Below are positions 14,506 through 22,158 of a stretch of DNA of 30,294 nt, piece by piece. The position numbers were made by a program, and so were the translations under genes. Source of the DNA: JANMDN01 sp031376285 (lineage in GTDB: Bacteria > Actinomycetota > Thermoleophilia > Miltoncostaeales > Miltoncostaeaceae). The notes under the pieces were generated by a model, which was given only the letters and a program-made list of their open reading frames with translations, made no database searches and was not told the DNA's origin. The stretch is from positions 1-30,294 of the forward strand of contig JANMDN010000039.1 of NCBI GenBank assembly GCA_031376285.1. The letters are read 5' to 3'. Numbering within the stretch: position 1 is the stretch's first letter; each line of letters starts with the position of its first letter.

Positions 14506-15501
14506 CTACTTGCGTCGGATCGTGACGAGTCGCGTGATTTCGCGCTTGCGGTCGCCAATCGGTGAGACCGACAAGGTGTAGATGCCCGGCTTCGGCGCCA
14601 CAAAGAGCACCTTCTGAGATCCCGCGGGCAGATCGCGCGCGAAACGCCTGACAAAGACGCCGTTCTTCTTGTCGGGCTGACGCCGGAGCGTGACGACGAC
14701 CCGTGCCGGCGAGTTGACGTCCAAGACGAACCCCGACGGGCGGCCGGCCACGACGCGACCCAGCACGCGCAGCTGCGTGAGTCGGATAAGCGGCGTCGGA
14801 GCTTGACCCTCGATCGTGACGTCGATCGGTGCTTGCGACTGGTTGCCAGCCCGGTCCTTGACGGTCAGCGTCCCGGCAACGCGGCCAGGGCCCTTGAAGG
14901 TGCGAGCCGCGACGGGGCCGACGTCAGACGTGCCGTCGGTCCAGTTCCACACGTAGGACGCCGGGTCGACTCCCGACGCCAACGACCCACCCGGGTCGGT
15001 CGTCTCGGCGGCGTGGACGACAAGCTGCGCGCCGGGTTTCAGGACTGCCGAGGTCAGGCTCAGCTTGACGGCCGGCGCCGTCGAGTCGATGACGGTTCGC
15101 TGCGTGTCGCTGTAGTCGCTGTAGACCCGCGACTGACCGCCGAGGCCACCGAGGCCGCCGCTTGATTGGGCGACCTCAAAGGCCCGGACGCGGAAGCTGT
15201 AGCGGTGTGTGTCGTCAAGCGGCGCCGGAAAGGAAAAGCTCGTGCCGGTCACCGGGACAACGGTCGCCGCCGAGGTGGTCTGGTCGACCACCTCGAGTTC
15301 GTACTGCGCGGGCTGCGACGATCCGGGTGAGGCGAGCGCCGCAGACCACGCGATCGTGAGTGCTTTGCCGGTCGAGAACTCGGGCAGCTTGATGACCGCG
15401 CCCGGCGCGACCACCGGGGCACCCGAGGCGAGTGGTGAGGCGGCCAGCGCACCACCGAGGGCGGCGATCGCAGCACGATAAGGTCGTCTGGAAAGCGTCA
15501 T
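14506..15501 (-). CDS. Secreted protein with Fn3/PKD-like domains
   Basis: A 331-residue protein with a twin-basic N-terminus and hydrophobic core ending in an Ala-rich cleavage region (RRPYRAAIAALGGALAASPL, then ASGAPV), i.e. an export signal. Residues about 40-135 read as a fibronectin-III or Ig-like fold (YELEVVDQTT, HRYSFRVRAFEV). Residues about 140-230 resemble a PKD domain (YVWNWTDGTSDVGP, then GTLTVKDRAGNQS). The C-terminal about 95 residues form another beta-sandwich (GFVLDVNSPARVVVTLRRQ, YTLSVSPIGD). No catalytic motif or sortase anchor is seen. The role is probably extracellular or cell-surface, structural or adhesive. A strong hairpin terminator follows, so it is monocistronic. Confidence 0.85.
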   Translation of the reverse strand: MTLSRRPYRAAIAALGGALAASPLASGAPVVAPGAVIKLPEFSTGKALTIAWSAALASPGSSQPAQYELEVVDQTTSAATVVPVTGTSFSFPAPLDDTHRYSFRVRAFEVAQSSGGLGGLGGQSRVYSDYSDTQRTVIDSTAPAVKLSLTSAVLKPGAQLVVHAAETTDPGGSLASGVDPASYVWNWTDGTSDVGPVAARTFKGPGRVAGTLTVKDRAGNQSQAPIDVTIEGQAPTPLIRLTQLRVLGRVVAGRPSGFVLDVNSPARVVVTLRRQPDKKNGVFVRRFARDLPAGSQKVLFVAPKPGIYTLSVSPIGDRKREITRLVTIRRK

Positions 15502-15605
15502 GGGAGATCCTCTGTCTGGTTCCGATGAGACGATGTCCCGCCCGATCGCCCCGCGTCAACCCCCGTTTTGCAGGATGTATCCCCAGATTGGCTGATCCAT
15601 GGGTT

Positions 15606-15890
15606 TTGGTAGGTCCAGGTGACCGCCTCCGCCAACGAACGCCGCAAGGACCGTTTGTCGTTCAGCGCCGCGACGAGCTGGGTTTCGGAGGCTGCCTGCT
15701 CACCCGCCACCGCACCGCGACCCTGACGACCTTCGTCGTGCTCCGGATCGAGGAGCGCTCCGAGGTAGGTCTTACTTGCCAGGTGTTCCACCTTGAAGAC
15801 GAGCACGACGGCGCCCGCTACGTCATCGACACCGGGCTGATGGGGCCAGGGCTCCCGGAGAGTGCGTTCGAGCGGCTCGAACCGGCCTGA
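15606..15890 (+). CDS. Small protein of unknown function
   Basis: About 94 residues. The interior reads as a coherent beta-rich domain (RHRTATLTTFVVLRIEERSE, CQVFHLEDEHDGARYVID). It ends with a TGA immediately before the convergent gene at 15,892. The start is not clear: the frame lacks ATG or GTG near the protein-like part, so the TTG at 15606 is a guess and a shorter product is possible. No family is recognised. Confidence 0.4.
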   Translation: MVGPGDRLRQRTPQGPFVVQRRDELGFGGCLLTRHRTATLTTFVVLRIEERSEVGLTCQVFHLEDEHDGARYVIDTGLMGPGLPESAFERLEPA

Positions 15891-15891
15891 A

Positions 15892-16317
15892 CTAGCGCAG
15901 CGCGACGCGGAGATCGCCGGTGGCCAGGGTGGCCCGCGTCACCGCCCAGCGCGACCCGTGGCGCTCGAGCTGGAGCTTGGCCTCCCCCGCACCCCGCTCG
16001 CCTGTCAGCTCTGCGCTCACCGACCCATCGCGTTCGGCCTGGACGTCGGCGATCCGAATCCCACCACCCAGCGCGCTCTGAACCTCGACGCTCTCGGCGA
16101 GGAAGCGACGGGCCGCGCCAGCCGGACCGCCCCGCGACCGCCAATGAGCGACCGCAAGCCATGCCACGCAAAGTAGGAACCCAACCGATAGCACCGCCGC
16201 CACGATGTCGACCGCACGGCTTGATGCCCCCACGCGCCGCACGACGTAGACGGCGATATCGAAGACACCGAAGACGGCGCCTGCCAGGAACCAGAACGTG
16301 CGAGGAAGGTTCTTCAT
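15892..16317 (-). CDS. Two-TM protein with Coa1/Tim21-like domain
   Basis: A 141-residue protein from the ATG at 16317, whose ATGA overlaps the gltX stop codon, so the pair is translationally coupled. Two transmembrane helices (TFWFLAGAVFGVFDIAVYVV and IVAAVLSVGFLLCVAWLAVA) are followed by a soluble domain of about 70 residues: VEVQSALGGGIRIADVQAER, then GEAKLQLERHGSRWAVTRAT. The pattern of a helix before ALG, a substitution of charged strands, and a final strand with W resembles the Coa1/Tim21 fold of cytochrome-oxidase assembly proteins and their bacterial relatives. Function is unknown. Co-transcription with gltX does not by itself suggest a role in translation. Confidence 0.75.
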   Translation of the reverse strand: MKNLPRTFWFLAGAVFGVFDIAVYVVRRVGASSRAVDIVAAVLSVGFLLCVAWLAVAHWRSRGGPAGAARRFLAESVEVQSALGGGIRIADVQAERDGSVSAELTGERGAGEAKLQLERHGSRWAVTRATLATGDLRVALR

Positions 16318-17786
16318 CAGGCTTGCCACAGCTCGGCGAGGCGCCCAAGCGTCTGCCGGTAGCGGCCGACGGCCTCGTCGCGACCGATCAGGTGGAGGCT
16401 CTCGTAGACGCCGGTCGAGATGGTCTGACCGGTGATCGCGATCCGTTGCGGCTCCAAGAACTCGCGGGCGTTCTCGCCGAGGACGTGCAGTTGGTCCTGG
16501 AGCGCGTCCTTAATGGACTGCAGATCCCACTCGGGGAGCGTTTCGAGCCGGCCGAGCCCGCCCCCGATTGCCTGAATCGAGTGGCGAACATCACCCTCAA
16601 GCTGAGCCCATGCCTCCGACTCGATCTCAAGCGGTCGAAAGAGCCAGCCGGCAAGACGCTCATATTCGGCCAGGCTCGACAGCTTGCGCTTGACAAGCGG
16701 CACCGTCCGCTTCGCGAGATCCCGTGCGTCGTCGGCCTTGCCATCGAAAAAGCCGCGATTGTCGAGGAATCCCAGCAGGGCGGCTTCGAACTCGTCCTCC
16801 GGCATCATCCGGAGGTAGCGCCCGTTCATGACCTCGAGCTTTTTCAGGTCGAACACGGCCGGGCTTTTCGAGACACGGCCGATCGAGAAGTTCGCGACGA
16901 GTTCGTCGGTGGTGAACGTCGTCGTCTTGTCGTCGTAGCTCCAACCGAGAAGTGCCAGCGCGTTTCTGACGGGCGCCGCGAGGAACCCATCGCGCTCGAG
17001 ATCCTCGGTCGCGGCCGCTCCGTGACGCTTTGACAGGCGCTTCTTGTCGGTGCCGAGAATCAGCGGGATGTGGGCGTACTCAGGAGCCGTCGCGCCGAGG
17101 GCCGCCATGATCATCATCTGCTTCGGGGTGTTGGAGATGTGGTCCTCGCCACGAACGACGTGCGAGATCCGCATGTCGACATCATCGACTGCGGCAGCGA
17201 GGTTGTAGGTCGGCGTTCCGTCTGAGCGCGCGACGACGAAGTCCTCGATCTGAGCATTGTCGAAGCGAACCTCGCCACGAACCATGTCCTCCCAGGCGGT
17301 CGAGCCGGGCAGTGGCACCGCAAAACGCCAAACGGGGGCACGACCCTCGGCCTCGAAACCTGCGAGGTCCTCTGCGCTCCAGTCGCGCCGACCACGAACC
17401 ACCGGGGCCTCACGGTTCTCGCGAGCGGCTTGGCGCTGGGCGTTCAGCTCGTCCTCGGACTCGTAGGCGGCATACACCGCACCAGCGGCTTTCAACCGCT
17501 CGACGGCGTCGAGATACACGTCCGAGCGCTCGCTTTGGCGGAATGGTCCCTCGTCCCAATCGATGCCGATCCACCGCAGCGCCCGGAGGATCTCGGCCTC
17601 GCTCTCAGCGGTCGAGCGGTCGCGGTCGGTGTCTTCGAGGCGCAGGATCATCGCCCCACCGCTCCCGCGAGCGATCAACCAGTTGAAAAGCGCCGTTCGC
17701 GCACCGCCGACGTGCAGCGTGCCGGTCGGACTTGGCGCGAAGCGGACGCGAGCGGGGGCGGTGATTTCAGGACGGATTCGGGCCAT
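16317..17786 (-). CDS. gltX: Glutamyl-tRNA synthetase
   Basis: A 489-residue class I synthetase, the usual length. It charges tRNA-Glu with glutamate in the cytoplasm, and in many actinobacteria also tRNA-Gln ahead of amidotransfer. The HIGH-type signature is in APSPTGTLHVGGARTALFNW near residue 20 and the KMSKS-type loop is DKKRLSKRHGA. GEDHISNTPKQMMI and the C-terminal anticodon-binding helical domain are present. The ATG at 17786 begins MARIRPEITAPARVRFAPSP; upstream in-frame sequence to 17,933 is not conserved-looking. It is divergent from nfo with a 104-base gap and overlaps the downstream membrane-protein gene by 4 bases. Confidence 0.97.
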   Translation of the reverse strand: MARIRPEITAPARVRFAPSPTGTLHVGGARTALFNWLIARGSGGAMILRLEDTDRDRSTAESEAEILRALRWIGIDWDEGPFRQSERSDVYLDAVERLKAAGAVYAAYESEDELNAQRQAARENREAPVVRGRRDWSAEDLAGFEAEGRAPVWRFAVPLPGSTAWEDMVRGEVRFDNAQIEDFVVARSDGTPTYNLAAAVDDVDMRISHVVRGEDHISNTPKQMMIMAALGATAPEYAHIPLILGTDKKRLSKRHGAAATEDLERDGFLAAPVRNALALLGWSYDDKTTTFTTDELVANFSIGRVSKSPAVFDLKKLEVMNGRYLRMMPEDEFEAALLGFLDNRGFFDGKADDARDLAKRTVPLVKRKLSSLAEYERLAGWLFRPLEIESEAWAQLEGDVRHSIQAIGGGLGRLETLPEWDLQSIKDALQDQLHVLGENAREFLEPQRIAITGQTISTGVYESLHLIGRDEAVGRYRQTLGRLAELWQA

Positions 17787-17878
17787 GACATGCAGGTTAC
17801 CGGCGCGTCGCCCGTCGCCGAGTCGCGCCGATCTGTTCGGGGCAATCGTCAGCTCGAACACGCCCGCCGGGCACCACG

Positions 17879-17884
17879 TAGGAT
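17879..17884 (+). promoter_or_regulatory. -10 element of nfo, probable leaderless start
   Basis: TAGGAT lies 6 bases before the nfo ATG at 17891 with no ribosome site between them. This is the leaderless arrangement also seen for the abiE, xis and MarR genes in this window. Confidence 0.35.
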
Positions 17885-17890
17885 CCGACG

Positions 17891-18799
17891 ATGCGCTTCG
17901 GAGCACACGTGTCGTCGTCCGGAGGGATCTCAAACGCCATTGATCGCGGCCTTGCCATCGGCTGCGAGAGCCTCCAGGTCTTCACGCATAACCCCCGGAC
18001 CTGGGCTCCGATCAATCACAAGCCTGAGGAGATCGCCGGCTTTCGCGAGAAGGCCAACGCAGCGGGTATGGGCCCACTCGTGAGCCATGGGCTGTACCTG
18101 ATGAACCTCGGCGCCCCGGACGTCGAGGTCCCGACCGGGCCCCCTGGCAAGGCCGCGACGAAGATGCGAAACATTCACCAGTCGTCGTGCGAGAGCCTTC
18201 GCCAGCACCTCGTCATCGGCGACGCGCTCGGTCTCCAGGGCGTGGTGCTCCACGTCGGCTCGTCGAAGGGCGACACGCTCGAGGGCGCGATCGGGCGGAT
18301 TGGGTCAGGCATTGCTGGCGCGCTTGAGGCTGCGGGTGGCGAGACCGCGGTCTTCCTCGAAAACACTGCTGGGGCCGGCGACACGATCGGACGGACGTTC
18401 GAGCAGCTGCGCATGGTCGCCGACGCGGTCGGCCACCAGAGCCGCCTCGGCTTCTGCCTCGACACGCAGCACCTTTTCGCGTCCGGCTATCCCGTGCATG
18501 AGACGGGCGGCATCGATCGTGTGATCGACGAGTTCGACCGGATCGTCGGCATCGAGAAGCTGCGCTGCCTGCACCTGAACGATTCGAAGACGGCCTTCGG
18601 CTCGAACCGCGACCGCCACGAGAACCTCGGCGACGGCGAGATCGGTGAGGAGGGCTTTCGGCGGATCCTCAGCCACCCCGCCCTTCAGGATCTCCCCATC
18701 GTCCTCGAGGTTCCGGGCCTGGCTGGAGAGGGGCCCGACCTGGAGAACATGGAGCGTGCGCGCCGCTTGCACGCCGAGGGGATCGCGGGCCGAAAATAG
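17891..18799 (+). CDS. nfo: Endonuclease IV (AP endonuclease)
   Basis: A 302-residue member of AP endonuclease family 2 (TIM-barrel, three zinc ions), which cleaves DNA 5' of abasic sites in base-excision repair. Metal-binding segments appear in order: RFGAHVSSSGGISNAIDRG, GVVLHVGSSKGD, VFLENTAGAGDTIGRTFEQL, GFCLDTQHLFASGYPV, CLHLNDSKTAFGSNRDRHEN followed by LGDGEIG, and IVLEVPGL at the end. All expected ligands appear present and length is normal. It ends in a strong shared terminator with the convergent protease gene. Confidence 0.96.
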   Translation: MRFGAHVSSSGGISNAIDRGLAIGCESLQVFTHNPRTWAPINHKPEEIAGFREKANAAGMGPLVSHGLYLMNLGAPDVEVPTGPPGKAATKMRNIHQSSCESLRQHLVIGDALGLQGVVLHVGSSKGDTLEGAIGRIGSGIAGALEAAGGETAVFLENTAGAGDTIGRTFEQLRMVADAVGHQSRLGFCLDTQHLFASGYPVHETGGIDRVIDEFDRIVGIEKLRCLHLNDSKTAFGSNRDRHENLGDGEIGEEGFRRILSHPALQDLPIVLEVPGLAGEGPDLENMERARRLHAEGIAGRK

Positions 18800-18800
18800 C

Positions 18801-18827
18801 CGTGGGGCGCCGTTTCGGCGCCCCACG
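18801..18827. terminator. Bidirectional hairpin terminator
   Basis: CGTGGGGCGCC (18801-18811), loop GTTTC, then the exact complement GGCGCCCCACG (18817-18827). It begins 2 bases after the nfo stop and precedes the convergent S8 protease stop by 28 bases, so it can serve both transcripts. Confidence 0.85.
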
Positions 18828-18854
18828 AATGTTCCATGCTGTTCGGTGGAGTTC

Positions 18855-20474
18855 CTAGCTCCAGGTGGAGCCCCATTCGGTCGCGTTGACGACGCGGGCG
18901 CGCCCGCGCAGCGCCTTCTGCTTCCATCGAGGGAGGACCTTGCCGCCCTTGCTGTAGCGGGCGCCGCTCCACGAGGATCCGGTCCAGCTGGATCCCGACC
19001 AGGTCGATCCGCTCCACGTCGAGCCGGTCCATGTGGAGCCCGACCATGTCGATCCGGACCACGTCGATCCGCTCCAAGTCGAGCCGCTCCAGGTGCTTCC
19101 GTTCCAGCTTCCGCCAACCCACGACGACTTGGCAAGCATCTGGGTCGCCATCAATGCGGAGCTGTACGGCCTGCCGAAGATGTCGATGTTGCCCGTAAGG
19201 GCCTGGCCGTTCAGCATCGGACGCATCGTCCCGCGGCTCTCGTCAACCGGGCCCGAACCAGACGATGCCTGAAACGTCTGCGCGACGTTTGCCGGACTGG
19301 CGAAGTCCAGGATCGCGTCAAGGTCGACGCGCCCGGCGCCCTGATTGAGGCCGACTACGCCCGCGAGCGGAACCGCCCGCTTGAGAAGCACCTTCACCTG
19401 ATCGGGAGTCAGGTTCGGCCGCTGCTGCAACAGAATCGCCACGACGCCCGCGACAATCGCGGTCGACTGTGAGGTGCCGGTTCCCTTGAAGAAGCGCGTT
19501 CCGAGGCAGGCAGTCGCGCAGTACCGTTGGTCGAGGACCGACCCCACAACGCGAAGCGATGGGATCGAGACGCCCGGAGCGACCACGTCAGGCGCGCGAT
19601 CAGTCGTGTTGCGCCCGTAGCTCGAGAAGGTCGGAACGTTGTCGTCGGTGATGTCGAAGGTGTTTCGGGTGTCGCTCGCGCCCACCGCGATCGCGAACGG
19701 ATCGCTCGCTGGCATGTCGAGACCGGCTGAGGTCGCGCCACGGTTGCCCGCTGCGGTCAGGACGACGAGCCCCGACTTCCACGCCTGTTCGACCGCAAGG
19801 GCGAGCGGGCTCGACTTATACGACTGCACGCTATCGGTGCCGTAGGCGAGAACGACGACGCGGATGTTAAAGCCCGGGTCGCTCCTGTGCTGGGTCAGCC
19901 AGGTCAATGCCGCGATGACCTGCGTCACATCAGCGACGCCATTCGAGTCGCCCACCTTCATGTTGACGATGCGGGCGTCCGGAGCGATGCCGGTGAGGCG
20001 CTCCGGGTGGTTTGCGTAGTCACTCGGGTAGGCCGACGGCGCGTCGTTTGCGGCGACGATTCCAGCGAGGTGCGTGCCGTGCCCGTAGTAGTCGCGGTAG
20101 CGGCGGCTGGTGTTGGGTGAATCAAAGGACAGGTCCGGCCCATCGATGACCTTGCCCGGCGAGTCCAAGCCCTGGACGGGGTTCACACCGGTGTCGATGA
20201 TCGCGACGTCGATCCCCTTCCCCGTAAGGCCCCGACCCCATGCACTATCGGAGGCGTCGATCAGCAGGGAGTTCGTGTAGAGCGAGTTCGGGTTCGCCGC
20301 AGCGTCGTAGTTCGTTCCGGGCAGCACCGCCGCGCTCGCGGCGGCAGCCGGAGCGAGGACAGCAGCGGCGATGATCGCGGTGCGCCAATGGCGCAGTACC
20401 GGGGATGGCCCCCATGTGACGCCGCTTGGCGACGTCGATGTGTGGCGCGAAGCGCCGGGTTTCTTGGTTGGCAT
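18855..20474 (-). CDS. Secreted S8 subtilisin-like protease with WSGSTW tail
   Basis: A 539-residue serine protease. A signal sequence (RTAIIAAAVLAPAAAASA, residues 31-48) precedes the subtilase domain. The catalytic Asp94 is in AIIDTGVN, His132 in GHGTHLAGIV, and Ser335 in GTGTSQSTAI, with the oxyanion Asn244 in TAAGNRG. The Ser box differs from the usual GTSMATP in the residues after Ser. The C-terminal region (about 452-510) is a tandem hexapeptide repeat of the type WSGSTW, ending in a basic patch (GGKVLPRWKQKALRGRAR) and a last EWGSTWS. There is no obvious propeptide domain of I9 type. The repeats probably mediate cell-wall or surface retention or assembly. The gene is monocistronic, between two terminators. 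Confidence 0.93.
   Translation of the reverse strand: MPTKKPGASRHTSTSPSGVTWGPSPVLRHWRTAIIAAAVLAPAAAASAAVLPGTNYDAAANPNSLYTNSLLIDASDSAWGRGLTGKGIDVAIIDTGVNPVQGLDSPGKVIDGPDLSFDSPNTSRRYRDYYGHGTHLAGIVAANDAPSAYPSDYANHPERLTGIAPDARIVNMKVGDSNGVADVTQVIAALTWLTQHRSDPGFNIRVVVLAYGTDSVQSYKSSPLALAVEQAWKSGLVVLTAAGNRGATSAGLDMPASDPFAIAVGASDTRNTFDITDDNVPTFSSYGRNTTDRAPDVVAPGVSIPSLRVVGSVLDQRYCATACLGTRFFKGTGTSQSTAIVAGVVAILLQQRPNLTPDQVKVLLKRAVPLAGVVGLNQGAGRVDLDAILDFASPANVAQTFQASSGSGPVDESRGTMRPMLNGQALTGNIDIFGRPYSSALMATQMLAKSSWVGGSWNGSTWSGSTWSGSTWSGSTWSGSTWTGSTWSGSTWSGSSWTGSSWSGARYSKGGKVLPRWKQKALRGRARVVNATEWGSTWS
18961..19120 (-). repeat. Tandem repeat coding for WSGSTW units
   Basis: About eight or nine degenerate 15-18-base units coding for Trp-(Ser/Thr/Asn)-Gly-(Ser)-(Ser/Thr), inside the 3' end of the S8 protease gene. 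Repeats like this are prone to length variation. Confidence 0.8.
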
Positions 20475-20580
20475 CCTTGCGTCCCCCTCGAGGCCCGTCC
20501 CTGAGCCTCGTGTTGAGTTCGTGTTGTGATTGAAGGTAGCTCGCGTCGCGAACGACGGGTTCGGTCATGTTGCGCTGGAA

Positions 20581-20599
20581 CTCACGCAGCCTGCGTGAG
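20581..20599. promoter_or_regulatory. Perfect 8-bp hairpin upstream of protease gene
   Basis: CTCACGCA (20581-20588) pairs with TGCGTGAG (20592-20599) across a 3-base loop. It lies about 110 bases before the protease start and could be an operator or an mRNA leader hairpin. Confidence 0.45.
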
Positions 20600-20774
20600 C
20601 AACCGTCCTCAAGGCGCTGGTGAGTTGCGCCGAATTGGCTTGCTCACGGCGTTTCTCACTGCCCAACCGAACCAGGCTCGGCCCGACGCCGAGACGCGAC
20701 TCATGCATCGAGCGTGAGCCCGACAGCTCAAGTCGGGGTGTTTGCCGCGCCTGAGACCGCGCCTGTCCACGTCA

Positions 20775-20813
20775 GGCGCGTTGCCTCGAACGTCTCGTCC
20801 GAGGCAACGCGCC
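20775..20813 (-). terminator. Hairpin terminator after stress-protein gene
   Basis: A perfect 14-base inverted repeat: GGCGCGTTGCCTCG (20775-20788), an 11-base loop, and the complementary arm (20800-20813). It begins 15 bases beyond the stop of the minus-strand gene that starts at 21295. Confidence 0.8.
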
Positions 20814-20827
20814 CTGTGCACGGAGTC

Positions 20828-21295
20828 TCAGCCGCCCGCCACCCCTACCGTCGCCGCTTGGTGCTGGCGTTCCTGGTCCAGGTCGACGAACACATGCTCG
20901 ACCGGCAGGTCGGTCGCCTCGCGGGCACGCTCGACGAGCCGCCGCTCAAGCCACTGCGAGCGCTCCGGTGTGTGCGTCGCGATCAGCACCTCGGTCGGAC
21001 GGTGGATGCGGATCGCGTCGTCGAGCGCCTGGAGCGGATCGGCGTCGCCCAGGTCGCCGCTCGCCGCGATTCCGGCGTCGCGGAGGGCCCGAAGCGACTG
21101 CTCAAGCCGCTCGGCCGCTTCACCTCGCGCGGCACGCACGTCAGACGTGAACCAGTGGCTCACCCGGGAATGCGAAAGCGCCGGGGCGACGACGAAGACC
21201 TCAGCGTCGCCAGAAGCCTTCCCGATCAAGTTTCGGACCGCGTCGAGTACGGCAAGACTCGCGCACGTTTCGTTGGCAATGACGAGTAGGCGCAT
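20828..21295 (-). CDS. Universal-stress-protein-like protein (paralogue 1)
   Basis: A 155-residue single-domain protein with the alpha/beta USP-like fold: first strand RLLVIANETCA, a long helix ending the middle (AERLEQSLRALRDAGIAASG), GDADPLQALDDAIRIHRPTE, then VLIATHTPERSQWLERRLVE and PVEHVFVDLD. The usual ATP-binding G-x2-G-x9-G(S/T) signature is missing, so it may be a non-nucleotide-binding member. It is clearly paralogous to the protein at 23,077-23,859; both open with MRLLV-x-ANETCA. The pair flanks a Uma2 gene and a lyase gene. The role is unknown, presumably in stress or membrane-permeability response by analogy only. Confidence 0.8.
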   Translation of the reverse strand: MRLLVIANETCASLAVLDAVRNLIGKASGDAEVFVVAPALSHSRVSHWFTSDVRAARGEAAERLEQSLRALRDAGIAASGDLGDADPLQALDDAIRIHRPTEVLIATHTPERSQWLERRLVERAREATDLPVEHVFVDLDQERQHQAATVGVAGG

Positions 21296-21392
21296 CGAAC
21301 GGCCTCCTGCGGGTTGCTTTTCCCGATGGTAGACCCGCTCGTGCGGATTGTCACGTGAAGGTCCGGTTTAGGCAGCGAATCTGCCGATCGGG

Positions 21393-21968
21393 TCAGCGTG
21401 CCGGGCGCAGAATCCCTGCCGCCGAAACGGTGGACTCGGTGCCCGGCAGCGGCAGCGTCCCGTCCAAACCGACCTCGCGAACCTCGTCCCACGTGCCATC
21501 CGAGGCGGAGCCCGTGTGAACGGTCACGAGTTCGCGAACGACATCGACAATCCAATACTCCTGCGCTCCGGCAGCTGCGTAGATGACGCCCTTGCGCCGA
21601 TCGCGAGGAAGGCTGGTCGCCGCGACCTCGACGAGCAGGACGGCCTGCTCCGGCCGTGGTGGCCCGTCCTGCTCAGCGACCTCACGCGTCACCACCGCAA
21701 GGTCCGGCTCAGGGATGCTGTCGAGGATTCCTCCGACCGGCGCCTGGACCCGGACAAGGTGCTCACTCGGCCCGTACTCGACAGCCAAGAACATATTCAG
21801 GCGGGCGATTGCTTTGGCGTGTGGCTCACCCTGCGGGCTCACGTAGAGGAGTTCCCCGTCGAGCAGCTCATACGGCTCGTCCTGGCCGAGCAGACCGATC
21901 TCGACCATCTGCCAGACCTCGTCGGCCGTGAATCGCCTGGTCGCCGGTGAACGCGCCGTCGCTGTCAT
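21393..21968 (-). CDS. Uma2-family restriction-endonuclease-like protein
   Basis: A 191-residue protein from the ATG at 21968. It has the Uma2/DUF820 PD-(D/E)xK core: YELLDGELLYVSPQGEPHAK, then IPEPDLAVV, AVLLVEVAATSLPRDRRKG and the conserved AAGAQEYWIVD. The catalytic Asp of EPDL, Glu of VEVA and Lys of RRKG are all present. Uma2 proteins are abundant in Cyanobacteria and some Actinomycetota; their biological role is not settled, and a nuclease function is inferred from fold. It is transcribed in the same direction as its neighbours with moderate gaps (97 and 190 bases). Confidence 0.88.
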   Translation of the reverse strand: MTATARSPATRRFTADEVWQMVEIGLLGQDEPYELLDGELLYVSPQGEPHAKAIARLNMFLAVEYGPSEHLVRVQAPVGGILDSIPEPDLAVVTREVAEQDGPPRPEQAVLLVEVAATSLPRDRRKGVIYAAAGAQEYWIVDVVRELVTVHTGSASDGTWDEVREVGLDGTLPLPGTESTVSAAGILRPAR

Positions 21969-22158
21969 CCCCACTACGGTACCTCCCAACTGCTCGTATG
22001 GAAACCCCGGCACGCTGGGGTCGCGGCCCGCGGCCGCCTGGTTCCTCACACATGCGGGCATTGACGCAGACGAGGTGTCACACGGGGCGCGACGGATGTG
22101 CCAACAACGTGACACTTCGGCACGTTTGGATGTTTCGCCCAAGCCGTCCGGGGGAGGG

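Larger units (their letters stand above)
20475..20827. other. Intergenic region upstream of the S8 protease
   Basis: No gene is supported in these 353 bases. They contain an 8-base perfect hairpin, CTCACGCA-GCC-TGCGTGAG (20581-20599), likely in the protease leader or promoter region, and a long terminator hairpin at 20775-20813 belonging to the stress-protein gene. Confidence 0.6.

Noticed and set aside
18961..19120. Non-coding tandem repeat or CRISPR-like array
   Set aside because: The units translate in one frame to WSGSTW repeats within the S8 protease.
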